Shown piece after piece: positions 1 to 8,618 of a stretch of 54,232 nt of DNA. The stretch covers positions 1-54,232 of the forward strand of contig JASNJN010000276.1 of NCBI GenBank assembly GCA_030180075.1, given 5' to 3'. Both the position numbers and the translations under genes were made by a program. Positions within the stretch are counted from its first letter, which is position 1; every line of letters starts with the position of its first letter. Source of the stretch: Mikrocytos mackini (lineage: Eukaryota > Endomyxa > Ascetosporea > Mikrocytida > Mikrocytiidae). Under the pieces are notes generated by a model, which saw only the letters and a list, made by a program, of their open reading frames with translations, was not told the origin of the DNA and did no database searches.

Positions 1-50
1 GGGCAGGGCAAGCCCGCTTCGCTCACACGGGCCCAGCCAGCTAGCGACAT
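1..50. repeat. GC-rich direct repeat, copy 1
   Basis: This is the first copy of a roughly 50-bp GC-rich motif beginning GGGCAGGGCAAGCCCGCTTC and ending near CTAGCGACA. It recurs at 218-267 with small differences. The motif holds GGGC/GCCC inverted pairs and stands out from the AT-rich window. No coding function is visible, and it is probably a fragment of a dispersed repeat. The surrounding 1-650 bp also repeats the short string CCTCTATATA several times. Confidence 0.6.
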
Positions 51-217
51 CTGGACGGACACGTGCTAGTAATAAATTTTTTCTTTTTTGAAAAGGCAGC
101 CCTTCGGTATAGTATTAAGCCCCCTCTATATATAGATATTATGGTGTTATAAGGTAGTGTTGACAGAGTCTAGTCTCATATGTAATTTTTTCTTAACCAT
201 TGGCGGCAAAGCAATCA

Positions 218-267
218 GGGCAGGGCAAGCCCGCTTCGCTCACACGGGCAGGGCACAGCTAGCGACA
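218..267. repeat. GC-rich direct repeat, copy 2
   Basis: Second copy of the motif at 1-50, in the same orientation. The first 32 bases match exactly, then a short divergent spacer precedes the shared CAGCTAGCGACA. The rest of 268-650 shows no convincing gene. Confidence 0.6.
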
Positions 268-651
268 GTAGGAGGGCATGCATACGGGTCAGTATAAGCA
301 CCTATGTGTGGAAGTATGTAAGTATAATAGTACATTCTCGTAAAGTCAATCTTCCCCCGTGGAAGATTGCACTTCAGGGAATAAAGAGGAATGACCTATA
401 GCAGTATGTACAGGACTATACTATAAACTTTCTATTACAGTACCCTCTAGAATATACTCCAATTAGGCTGTATACCCAATTTAGGTATGTCACCTCTATA
501 TAGGTTCAGTATATAGGCCCACCACTGCATAAGCACCCATTTTTTGTTACGCACCAGTACCTCACCACAATAGCCTATACATACCAGGACATTGCGGCTT
601 CTAGGTTATCAGCCCTGTTCTACAACATACTTAAAGGCCGCTTGAAATTAG

Positions 652-855
652 TACTCTGGGTATAGGTTTCCAACAGGTCACCCCATTTTTTGTGACGGGC
701 TCCTCTATATAAAAATCTCGGATATTAACCATAATTTACTTTACATTACAAATATAGACAATATACTATCAGGTAAGAGTCGTTATATAAGGAATTTCCT
801 ATGGGAGTACCATTAAGTCAGCTCGGGAAATCATCTCGAAGTGTCCCCGAACCTT
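652..855 (+). pseudogene. 5' part of a lineage-specific gene split by a Tc1-like transposon
   Basis: Frame 1 is open from 652 to an in-frame TAA at 814-816 and then open again up to the transposon target site. Joining 856 to the right flank at 2306 keeps this frame, because the distance between the two TTAA sites (854 and 2303) is 1449 bp, a multiple of three. That makes this stretch a candidate upstream part of the gene at 2306-3876. The product is unrecognised and the true start is unknown. An alternative ATG at 801 lies in a different frame and reaches a stop at the junction. Evidence for coding is only the open frame and its continuity with the other side. Confidence 0.35.
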
Positions 856-2305
856 AATTAGTGGACAGTTGAACTTAATTAGTGGACAAGTGAAATTAAT
901 TAGTGGAAATTTTTTTATAAGTAATTTTATAATTGATTTTATAACTGATTTTTCTTTGTTTTTGAAATTTAATAAATGATAATAAACTTAATCTTTCATG
1001 AATTATAAGTAATTTATTTTAAAAAAATGGAATTTCAAAACACTTTTTCAAATACATTCGACAGTGACATATCTTCAACAAATAGTGAAGAATTAAATGA
1101 AGAAACTATAAAAAGAACATCAATTACACCCGCCTTATATGAATCTGTCAAAAGGCAAATTGAACAAAAAATAAAAATAAAAAATATTATGAGTATCACA
1201 AACTTATCCAAATCGGCCGTTTATAAAATAAAAGACGAAATTGAAAATAATACTACTCATGTTTTTACAAAAAAGAGGTCGCAAAATACAAGAAAATGAC
1301 CCAATGGCCACTAAAATTATAAAAGAATTGAATAAAAATCCAACATTAATTGCAGATGAAATCAAAGAAAGATGTAATCTCAATGTATCTAACAAAACTA
1401 TCTACAACAAAATTAAAAAAGCCGGTTATTCGAGAAAAACTATAAAAATAATAAATGCAAATAAAAATAGCGACGAAAATATAGAGAAACAACTTGTGTA
1501 TTTCAATAAAATGATCAATCTACACTCTGATAATGTTGTATATACCGACGAAACTGGATTTAATCGCCATATAATAGAGAAATTTGGCTATTCCCCGGTT
1601 GGTGTTGATTGTGTGGAACCTGTCAAAGGTTCTAAAGGTAACAACATCACTGTGATAACAACAATATCAACCAGAGGATTGGTTTATTATTCGAGCTTTG
1701 AGGGGGGATGTTGTGCGGAAATTTTTAAAAGTCATCTTCTTAACGAAATAGTTCCTAGACTTCCTTCTAATATAACACATATAGTGATGGACAATGCTTC
1801 TGCACATCGAGCTGGTGTTAAGAATTTAAGCTTGGGAGACGGATTGGAAATTGTTTTTTTGCCACCATATAGTCCGGAATTTAATCCCATTGAAAATTTT
1901 TTTTCAGTATTGAAAAGTAAATTTAGAAAAATAAGACCATTGTGTAACAATGCCGAAGAAATTAAAAATAGAATCGAGCAAATTATTGACGAAAATGATT
2001 ATATAAATCACAATTTTAATTCATATTTCCAACATGCACGTGAGGAATTAATAAAAGCATATAGGGAAAGAATGTTGGGAAATATAAGTAATTAAAAAAT
2101 ACAACGAAATACAAAAATCATTTGCTTTGGTATAAAAAATCAATTATAAAATTACTTATAAAAAAATTTCCACTAATTAATTTCACTTGTCCACTAATTA
2201 AGTTCACTTGTCCACTAATTAAGTTCAACTGTCCACTAATTAATTTCAACTGTCCACTAATTAAGTTCAACTGTCCACTAATTAAGTTCAACTGTCCACT
2301 AATTA
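855..2305 (+). mobile_element. Tc1/mariner-IS630 type transposon with iterated terminal repeats
   Basis: The element is about 1.45 kb and bounded by TA (within TTAA) on both sides. Its termini are inverted and made of a tandem 21-bp unit around TCCACTAATTAAGTTCAACTG: about three units at the left end (857-908) and seven at the right end (2170-2303). Just inside, both ends share a further inverted stretch, AGTAATTTTATAATTGATTT on the left. It encodes one DDE transposase in two overlapping frames. TA target duplication is the rule for this superfamily. The insertion lies inside the reading frame of a lineage-specific gene. Confidence 0.85.
1027..2095 (+). pseudogene. Tc1/IS630-family DDE transposase, frameshifted
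   Basis: The first frame (1027-1299) carries an N-terminal helix-turn-helix ending at TKKRSQ. The second frame (from 1241 to 2095) carries a second HTH and the DDE_3 catalytic core. Its motifs are YTDETGF (first Asp), MDNASAH (second Asp) and PPYSPEFNPIENF (third acidic residue). The frames meet in an A6 run at 1269-1274. Removing one A would give a continuous protein of about 355 residues, the usual size for the family. The run contains A AAA AAG, the classic -1 slippery site, but joining these frames needs a +1 shift, so an indel is more likely than programmed frameshifting. Confidence 0.85.
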
Positions 2306-3876
2306 AGTTCTTTGACTGTAATAGCCGATTCTCAAACAACATCGAACTCAGACTCATTGTTGTTCATCCAGACTCCATGTCTTATTCTATGGATAATCCA
2401 CAGGCTTCTTTAAACGTTATGAACGAAACTCTAGACACATTCGTGCACAACTATAAAAGCTTAATGACTTTCCAAGCTAAAACAATACCACTCAATAATG
2501 TTGCACGGAAAAAAGGAATGGTGTTTAACAAGAAACTTTATACGTTCAATGGGTTCGAAAGTTCTTATTTCTTAGAACGAATATTAGAAGCCAAAGACGT
2601 TATATCATCAAACAAAGGTACAACAGTGGTTTCAATAAAGAATAGAAGATTTGATAAATTACTAGAAAGTTCACTGGAAACATTGGATGATGATAAAATG
2701 GATCTAACTAGTGTTTTGAACTTTATTTTGAATGAGCAATTAAATAATAACGAAGACAAAGATGACGGGCTGGAAAATGAAAAGTTTAGAGAAGAATTGA
2801 GGAATGCTATTAATGCGAGTAAAGAGGAAGAAAAACTCGACTTACAACAAAAAGAGCAAAGACATAAACAAGAAGAAGTTAAAGAAGAATTAAATTTGAT
2901 ACAAAACGATAATATAGAAAAAGTTATCAATGAAGAAGTTAAATCACGACAACAAAAGGAAAAAGAACGTAAAATAAGGAAAAAGGAAAAGAAAGCACAA
3001 GGGCAACAAATTAGACAACAAACTAAGGAAGACAATAAAGTTGAAATGCAGAACGTAAAAGAACAAAATTTCGTCATGGAAGATAGGTCTAACAAATTAC
3101 CTGCATTAAAGTAGGAGATAACCCCAAACTCTATAGAACAAAGTGCGACTTCCCTTATTATTTCCAACGAAATGAAAACGAAAATAGGTTACAGCGGTGA
3201 CATAAACGGTCCATTTGGAAATTCTATTCTAAAGAAAACTTTTAAATCTAATAAAACCGAACTTTTTGAAATTAGTTTTGAAAAGACAGGGGAACTCATA
3301 GAAAAAATGGTAGAATTTCTGACTTATTTTGATAATGCTGCGAAAAAATTATTTAAAGAAGACACGAAATATCATGAAAACGAGATCAGCGTCTTTAATG
3401 CTATGCAAATCGCAATTGATATTTAGAATACTTACAATGCTATAAAATCGGCTGATTACAAAGAAAAGTTATCTCAGACAAATGTTTACTTACTAAGTTG
3501 TGCATCCGAGTACTTCAGCGACATCCTAATTTATAGTACATTCGGTAAACCCAAAGTAATATTCAACAATAAGGAGTTAACTAACAACTTCAAGTATGAT
3601 ATCTTTGGTGATCTAACATTTATGCTAACGGAAAATAAAACAGTTATATTTGACCGAGTTAAAAAATCTACGTCGATAAACAGCGGTGACATAAAAAGAG
3701 AATATAATTTCAATAATGACTATGAATTTATAGCGGTTGGGGTTTTAAGGGATTTCTTTTTTAAAGATGATAATGGAAATAATAAACTGAACAAAGATAT
3801 GAAGATTTTGTTTTACGATTTAAATATGCTCATGGTTCTGCTGATAAGGGGAGTGAAATATTCAAGGTATATCTAA
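2306..3876 (+). pseudogene. Lineage-specific gene with two in-frame TAG codons
   Basis: One frame stays coding-like from the transposon edge to 3876, interrupted only by TAG at 3112-3114 and TAG at 3424-3426, with no frameshift over about 1.57 kb. The first segment ends in a long charged K/E/Q-rich region (roughly 2750-3100), probably coiled coil. The later segments read MKTKIGYSGDINGPFGNS and then CASEYFSDILIYSTFGK. No domain is recognised. Either this is a recent pseudogene or the three segments are separate short products, of which 3172-3426 and 3622-3876 have their own ATG. Readthrough cannot be excluded from sequence. Confidence 0.55.
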
Positions 3877-4026
3877 ATAAATATGAGTATTAAAATCAGA
3901 GAAAATTCTTCGAAATGTTGGCTCGTTTTAAATTAAGGAGAATAAAAACAAATAAAAATCATATTTTGATATATAATACTGTAAAATATATAGTTTTTGA
4001 TACATTATCTGATTAATTTTTGCGTG

Positions 4027-4413
4027 TTATTCGTTTTTCTTCTTTTTAGATACTGATATGTAGTTGTTTGTTGTCGTTCCAGAATCTTTCATTGTGAACC
4101 CTCTTTTCATAAAGAGATTTTTTAATTCATCGTCGGTCTTCACTCCTAAATATACATGTCTGTTTGAAATCGTGTTCTTTTTATTTTCCTTACATTTTAA
4201 AGAGGATACCTCAAGGAGCTCATTTGCAACGTACTCTAAACTAGACGTTAAATAAATCATTGAACGTTTGTTTATCTTCCCGCCGACTTTGTATTTTTTA
4301 AACATTCGCATAACTCTTGGAACCGATAGTGTTAAGCCAGCTTTGTCAGACACTGAAGTTCTTTTGTTGCCTATTGTTCTTGTGCCATTAAGTTTTCCTT
4401 TTTTAGATTCCAT
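4027..4413 (-). CDS. H2A: Histone H2A (divergent, microsporidian type)
   Basis: The 128-residue basic protein has the H2A histone fold. DKAGLTLSVPRVMRMFKKYK matches the conserved RAGLQFPVGR..R helix 1 region. YLTSSLEYVANELLEVSS matches the central YLAAVLEYLxxEILELA helix. NKKNTISNRHVYLGVKTDDE matches [20 protein letters not shown]. The N-terminal tail and glycine-rich loop are divergent. The protein packages DNA as an H2A-H2B dimer in nucleosomes. It is transcribed divergently from the UBX gene, with about 490 bp between the starts. The ATG at 4413 gives a normal length for the family. Confidence 0.92.
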   Translation of the reverse strand: MESKKGKLNGTRTIGNKRTSVSDKAGLTLSVPRVMRMFKKYKVGGKINKRSMIYLTSSLEYVANELLEVSSLKCKENKKNTISNRHVYLGVKTDDELKNLFMKRGFTMKDSGTTTNNYISVSKKKKNE

Positions 4414-4904
4414 TGGTCTGTAAAGTGGAGAACAAATTGTACAAGTTGATTGTATAGATGTTTGTTTTCTAAAATGAAATAAAAATTTTCAAATGTAAAA
4501 TTACTAATAAAAAATAAAACAATATTAAAACAAAATCTCAAAACTTCCATTATAATTATTCTAATAAGGATTTTATACGGCATTAAGGATGTATAACATT
4601 GCTAATGGCTTTATAAGCCATATTATTGGCTCGTTTGAAAATTAGAAAAATATATCCACAAAACAGCCACAATATTATTTAAAAACAAAATATGGTCTAT
4701 ATTGTTATCTATTGATCATTCTTATATAGATATACAATAATTAAAGGCTTCTATAAAGAATTCCAGATTTTGATCACCTTTTATTTTATAATTTAACAAG
4801 CACAGTTAACTATTCAGATTACACATTTGTATAAATTCCCAGTTAACTTCTTTGCCAGTTTAGTTCAACTTTATAAAATTTCAAACTTTTTACTTTCAAG
4901 AAAC

Positions 4905-6053
4905 ATGTCAACAAGAGACCAGTCGATTGGAGAAGTAATGGCTTTCTGCTCAATATCCAATGAGGATGCAACAAAGCTCCTGAATCATTTTGACTGGAAT
5001 GCAGAAGACGCTATCAACACTTTTCTCACAGATCCAACAATCGTAGCTTCTATCAGCGACCAGGAAGCAGTTTCGGACATTTCTTTAAGCGATTCCATTA
5101 CTACGCCCGAAGAACCCGTAGTAGTCGAGGAAGACATCCCCACCAACGAAATCGACGAAGAAATCTACGAGGAAGAAGACGAACCTTCCACTTCCGAGCT
5201 AAAAAACTGGAACAGCACAAAACTAGAAAAGATGTTTTGTCCTCCCAAAGATTTCCTTACAACTTTAAACCTTTTTACATTTCTAAAGAACGTTCAAGAT
5301 ATATACAAAGAAGCCAACCAACATTTGTTCGTTCGACAAGATTCGCCAAAACGTACAAAGTCTGACTCTCTTTATTTTATACCTATTGTGTTTATTAAAG
5401 ACAACGAAGACTTTTTGTCACAATCTATTTACAGAGACATTCTAAAACACCAATCTGTAGTTAAGAAACTCACAAAACATTTTAGATGCATTGAAATTGA
5501 ATACAAAGATCAAATAACGAAACTGTTCTGCAAAAAATATAACGTTAAATACGATATGTGCTTAATGTTCCTGCATCCATTAACATGGGAGTTGATTGAA
5601 GTGGTTTATAGAGTGGATATGAAGAATAGAGATGTAATTAAAAAAGTTATTGAAAAAATAATACAGAAAGTGTTTAGTAGTGACAATATAAAGAATGGCA
5701 ATGGTAATACAAATGATAGTGTAAAAGAAGAAATAGAAATAGAAGAAGATGGTGTGAGTAATAGAAGTAGTAATACAAATAATGGAAATAATGTGGAAGA
5801 AATAGAAGAAGACAAACTGGTTAAGTTCAAAATATATTCTGAGTTCGGGCAGCCTACATTTATTAAAGCTAACAAACATGATTCGGTGGAAGATTTGATT
5901 AAAAGGACGTTTAATCATTTCAAGAAAGTTGAAAAGTATGAAAATTATAAAATTAAAAGAAGAGGTCCAAAAACAGAGTATATTGGAAATGAAGTATTGT
6001 TAAATGATATATTGAAGTTTAAGGATCTAATACTTGTAAATTTAAATAAATAA
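4905..6053 (+). CDS. UBA-UAS-UBX domain protein (UBXN7/Ubx5-like Cdc48 cofactor)
   Basis: From the ATG at 4905 the protein is 382 residues. An N-terminal UBA-like helical bundle (SIGEVMAFCSISNEDATKLL, then HFDWNAEDAINTFL) is followed by an acidic linker. Then comes a thioredoxin-like UAS domain (FIPIVFIKDNEDFLSQSIYR to LMFLHPLTWELIEVVYRVD), a second acidic N-rich linker, and a C-terminal UBX fold (VKFKIYSEFGQPTFIKANKH onward). This order is that of UBXN7 in animals and Ubx5 in yeast, adaptors that link ubiquitylated clients to the Cdc48/p97 ATPase. An upstream in-frame ATG at 4827 would add 26 residues outside the family pattern, so the ATG beginning MSTRDQ is preferred. Confidence 0.82.
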   Translation: MSTRDQSIGEVMAFCSISNEDATKLLNHFDWNAEDAINTFLTDPTIVASISDQEAVSDISLSDSITTPEEPVVVEEDIPTNEIDEEIYEEEDEPSTSELKNWNSTKLEKMFCPPKDFLTTLNLFTFLKNVQDIYKEANQHLFVRQDSPKRTKSDSLYFIPIVFIKDNEDFLSQSIYRDILKHQSVVKKLTKHFRCIEIEYKDQITKLFCKKYNVKYDMCLMFLHPLTWELIEVVYRVDMKNRDVIKKVIEKIIQKVFSSDNIKNGNGNTNDSVKEEIEIEEDGVSNRSSNTNNGNNVEEIEEDKLVKFKIYSEFGQPTFIKANKHDSVEDLIKRTFNHFKKVEKYENYKIKRRGPKTEYIGNEVLLNDILKFKDLILVNLNK

Positions 6054-6095
6054 GCACAAACACATATTTAGAAATTTAAAAGTTAACTTTTAAAA

Positions 6096-6699
6096 ATGCA
6101 ACCAAACAATAAGCGCCAGACAAGGGGTATGCCGGAGCATGTGACCAGGAACATATCTTTTAGATTCTTAAGCAATGAACCTGTTAATATTTTGGAATGT
6201 GGGACGGGAAAAGGAGTTCTAACTCTCAACTTAGTCAAGTATTTTATTACAAAGGAACTTATACAAAGGGAGCAAACTATTTACATTTGAAGTAAACAAA
6301 GAAGTATCTGAGGGCACAAAGGAATCTAACAATATATTCTCTGACACGAGCAAAGTTGAATTTGGTGTTTTGAATATTATAGAAGACACTTCCCCTGCAC
6401 ATCTGGTGAACAAAATAGACTTTATGGTTCTAGATATACCCGATGTTTCTCTATGTATTCATAACATAAAGGATTTACTGAAACCTGGCTCTCTTCTTGC
6501 CATTTACCTCGTCAACTTCAACAACTTACATGATCTCAAACAAGTTCTATCTAAACACAACTTCGAAATCGAAGATATGGTTAGCACAAGAAAGGAAAAC
6601 ATTAAATTAAAGGAAGTTAAAGAAAATTTGATACCTTATAAAACTTTACCAGATGACAACTTTGAAGCTCTAGTTATGTATTGTAGAAAAATGTATTAA
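6096..6699 (+). pseudogene. TRM61: tRNA m1A58 methyltransferase catalytic subunit (Trm61/Gcd14-like), frameshifted
   Basis: The first frame (6096-6290) holds the SAM-binding motif I, ILECGTGKGVLTLNL, as in Trm61. The second frame continues with FEVNKEVSEG, matching the family's YTFE motif, then MVLDIPD and LLKPGSLLAIYL, which match the LDLP..LKPGG.L motifs. The frames meet at 6285-6288, where one extra base (or two missing bases) turns the expected tyrosine-x-FE into a stop. The N-terminal OB-like region found in yeast and human Trm61 is absent. The Trm6/Trm61 complex is essential in yeast, so a consensus error or a heterozygous indel is as likely as gene death. The stop lies 10 bp from the convergent gene's stop. 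Confidence 0.6.
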
Positions 6700-6709
6700 A
6701 CTTATTTAA

Positions 6710-8278
6710 TTAATCCTTTAAACTCTTAAAAATATCCTTATCAATTGGAACAGGTCTTAAATCTTCTATGTCTTCTAATTCTTCTAAATTTTCTATTTCA
6801 TTTAATTTACTTCCAAAGTTACTACCCATTTTACTTCTTTTCATTGTTCCCAAGGGATGTGAGTGGCCTGCTTCGCCATCATCAGGTATAAACACCAATA
6901 TCCTTGTATAAGCTGATAACTCAGGCGACGTTGAAATATCATCCATCATACTATCTTCGTTACTGTTGTCAGTATTTGGAAGAGGACTAATATCGCTCAG
7001 TAAACTGTTTATATTCCTTGACAAATTGTTGTTTGCAGTTCTATTGATTGAAATGGCTGGGTATAAATAGTAAACTGTTATTGAACATGGAATCTTCCTA
7101 AGCCTCCTTTTACAATCAACAACTTGGCATATCCTTGTGTTAGTAACATAACTTATATTGCAATGGGAACAAAGCATACCTCCCTTACATCTTGCCTGCT
7201 TTAAAAGGTATTGCTTTCCTTTAATAAAATAGTCGGATTGCGAATACGAGCCGATTCCAAATCCCATATTTTTTAGTATATCGTGCTGTTGATTTGTTCT
7301 GTACCCTCCATTGAACAGTCTGTAATCTTCGATGTAATTAATGACGTTGATATCAAACTCCTCGGTGTCGTCTATAAAACGGTACACAGTTTCATCTTCT
7401 AATAAACGAGATAAATTGTGTCGTTTGTATGTCCCTCTTGAACGTGTTTTTCTCTTAGAGACTCCGTTTTTGGTTGGTAGAGCAGGTAAAGCTGTTTGTA
7501 GACTAGATTTGAGAAGGGAAGGTGCGAGTTTGAGTAAGTGTTCAGGAAGTTGAAGAACAACGGATTTGAAAAGAGAGCCGAAATTTTGATGGTTGTGGAT
7601 GTGTTCTATTTTGTCTATTCTTTCTATGTTTTGTTGTTGATGTTGATGTTGATTGAATTGGTTTTCAATGTTGTTTGTATTATGAACTTGTTGGTAGAGA
7701 ATCTTTTGGTGTATTTTTTGGTTTTGTTTGTTTTGCTTATATCCATCGATCCCTTCTTCTGCCTTCCCATCATAAATATTCTCATTATACCCACCAAGGT
7801 CAAATCCAGTTTGAAAATTGTTACCATCCTCTCCATTCTCTTGTAACCCACCAAAGTAACCAAACTCTGCATTCATTTTATCATTAGAAGAATAGTCAAG
7901 GCTGTTTTGTGTTGCATTGTTGCTAAAATCAAGGTAACTATTTGTGTTGTCGGAATAATGTTGCTTATTTGGGCCAGGCTGAGCCATGTTATTGAGTAGC
8001 TGCTGCATTCCCAAGGTTAAACTTTCTTGTGATTGATTCGTCGATTGTGAAAATCTGTTGAATGTGTTGCTAGTTGTTGAAGAAGAGTAAACAGGTCCCG
8101 AAGTGTCGTAGCTGAATGATGTGTTATTGGCATGAGACATATTTCTTGTTTTGAGTTCGGCTTGTCTCTCATATTCTCTCATCTTCGTATCACCTGAATT
8201 GGGCTCTTGTTGATTTTCTTCGTTCTCATCAAAATAAAATAATTTAGAAGAATCGTCTTCTATACCGTGCGGATGCAC
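6710..8278 (-). CDS. Unknown 522-residue protein with low-complexity N-terminus and Cys cluster
   Basis: A long intact ORF. Residues 1-240 are rich in N, Q, S and H, including a run of alternating Q/H, and look disordered. A basic patch (SKRKTRSRGTYKRHNLSRL) precedes an ordered middle region. A Cys cluster near residues 355-390 (CKGGMLCSHCNISYVTN, then CQVVDCKRRLRKIPC) could bind zinc. The C-terminus is acidic. I do not recognise the family. The basic patch and Cys cluster would suit a nucleic-acid-associated protein, which is inference only. The start MHPHG is the first ATG of the frame. Confidence 0.75.
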   Translation of the reverse strand: MHPHGIEDDSSKLFYFDENEENQQEPNSGDTKMREYERQAELKTRNMSHANNTSFSYDTSGPVYSSSTTSNTFNRFSQSTNQSQESLTLGMQQLLNNMAQPGPNKQHYSDNTNSYLDFSNNATQNSLDYSSNDKMNAEFGYFGGLQENGEDGNNFQTGFDLGGYNENIYDGKAEEGIDGYKQNKQNQKIHQKILYQQVHNTNNIENQFNQHQHQQQNIERIDKIEHIHNHQNFGSLFKSVVLQLPEHLLKLAPSLLKSSLQTALPALPTKNGVSKRKTRSRGTYKRHNLSRLLEDETVYRFIDDTEEFDINVINYIEDYRLFNGGYRTNQQHDILKNMGFGIGSYSQSDYFIKGKQYLLKQARCKGGMLCSHCNISYVTNTRICQVVDCKRRLRKIPCSITVYYLYPAISINRTANNNLSRNINSLLSDISPLPNTDNSNEDSMMDDISTSPELSAYTRILVFIPDDGEAGHSHPLGTMKRSKMGSNFGSKLNEIENLEELEDIEDLRPVPIDKDIFKSLKD

Positions 8279-8586
8279 CAGAAGAATGGAACAGTTTTTA
8301 TTGTTCTTGTTACTTCTTTAAGAAGTATAGGAAATGCGATCATGTTCATTATATAGCCATCGACTATCTCAAAATGTCTAATCTTCATTATTATATAGGG
8401 AGTGCGCAAAGAAGGGGAATTAATCGAGCTATAGAACGCAATGCTTCGTTGAGAAAGGAATAAGAATTGACAGTCTTTTTCATTATCTCGAATTTGATGG
8501 TTTATTTGAACTAACAAATGTTAGTAATATAATTAATTATATTAATATTTAGTTACAATCAGTTAGTATAATAAAAAAAATTTTGT

Positions 8587-8618
8587 GCGCCTCCCCTAGG
8601 GCCGGGAAGAGGAGGCGC
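8587..8618. repeat. GC-rich hairpin
   Basis: A perfect 8-bp stem, GCGCCTCC / GGAGGCGC, encloses a 16-bp loop that itself contains the palindrome CCCTAGGG. It sits in AT-rich non-coding DNA downstream of a short A-tract. It could be an RNA hairpin or the edge of a repeat. No gene is linked to it. Confidence 0.5.

Noticed and set aside
1-267. Telomeric or rDNA repeat
   Set aside because: Only two copies with non-telomeric sequence, and no rRNA signature seen.
1269-1275. A AAA AAG heptamer as a programmed -1 frameshift site in the Tc1-like transposase
   Set aside because: The downstream coding frame is +1 relative to the upstream one. A -1 slip leads into the wrong frame.
2122-2305. N-terminal CPLIKFN-type peptide repeats as a real protein domain
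   Set aside because: They are the translation of the transposon's terminal 21-bp repeats running into the host frame.
2118-2357. Minus-strand ORF with LISGQLN repeats
   Set aside because: Antisense reading of the same terminal repeats.
6285-6300. A short spliceosomal intron in the Trm61-like gene
   Set aside because: No plausible GT..AG pair fits. A single-base indel explains the frame change.
8260-8517. Short minus-strand ORF upstream of the 522-residue gene
   Set aside because: It overlaps that gene's start in another frame, has no recognised feature, and its start is not an ATG-supported gene context.
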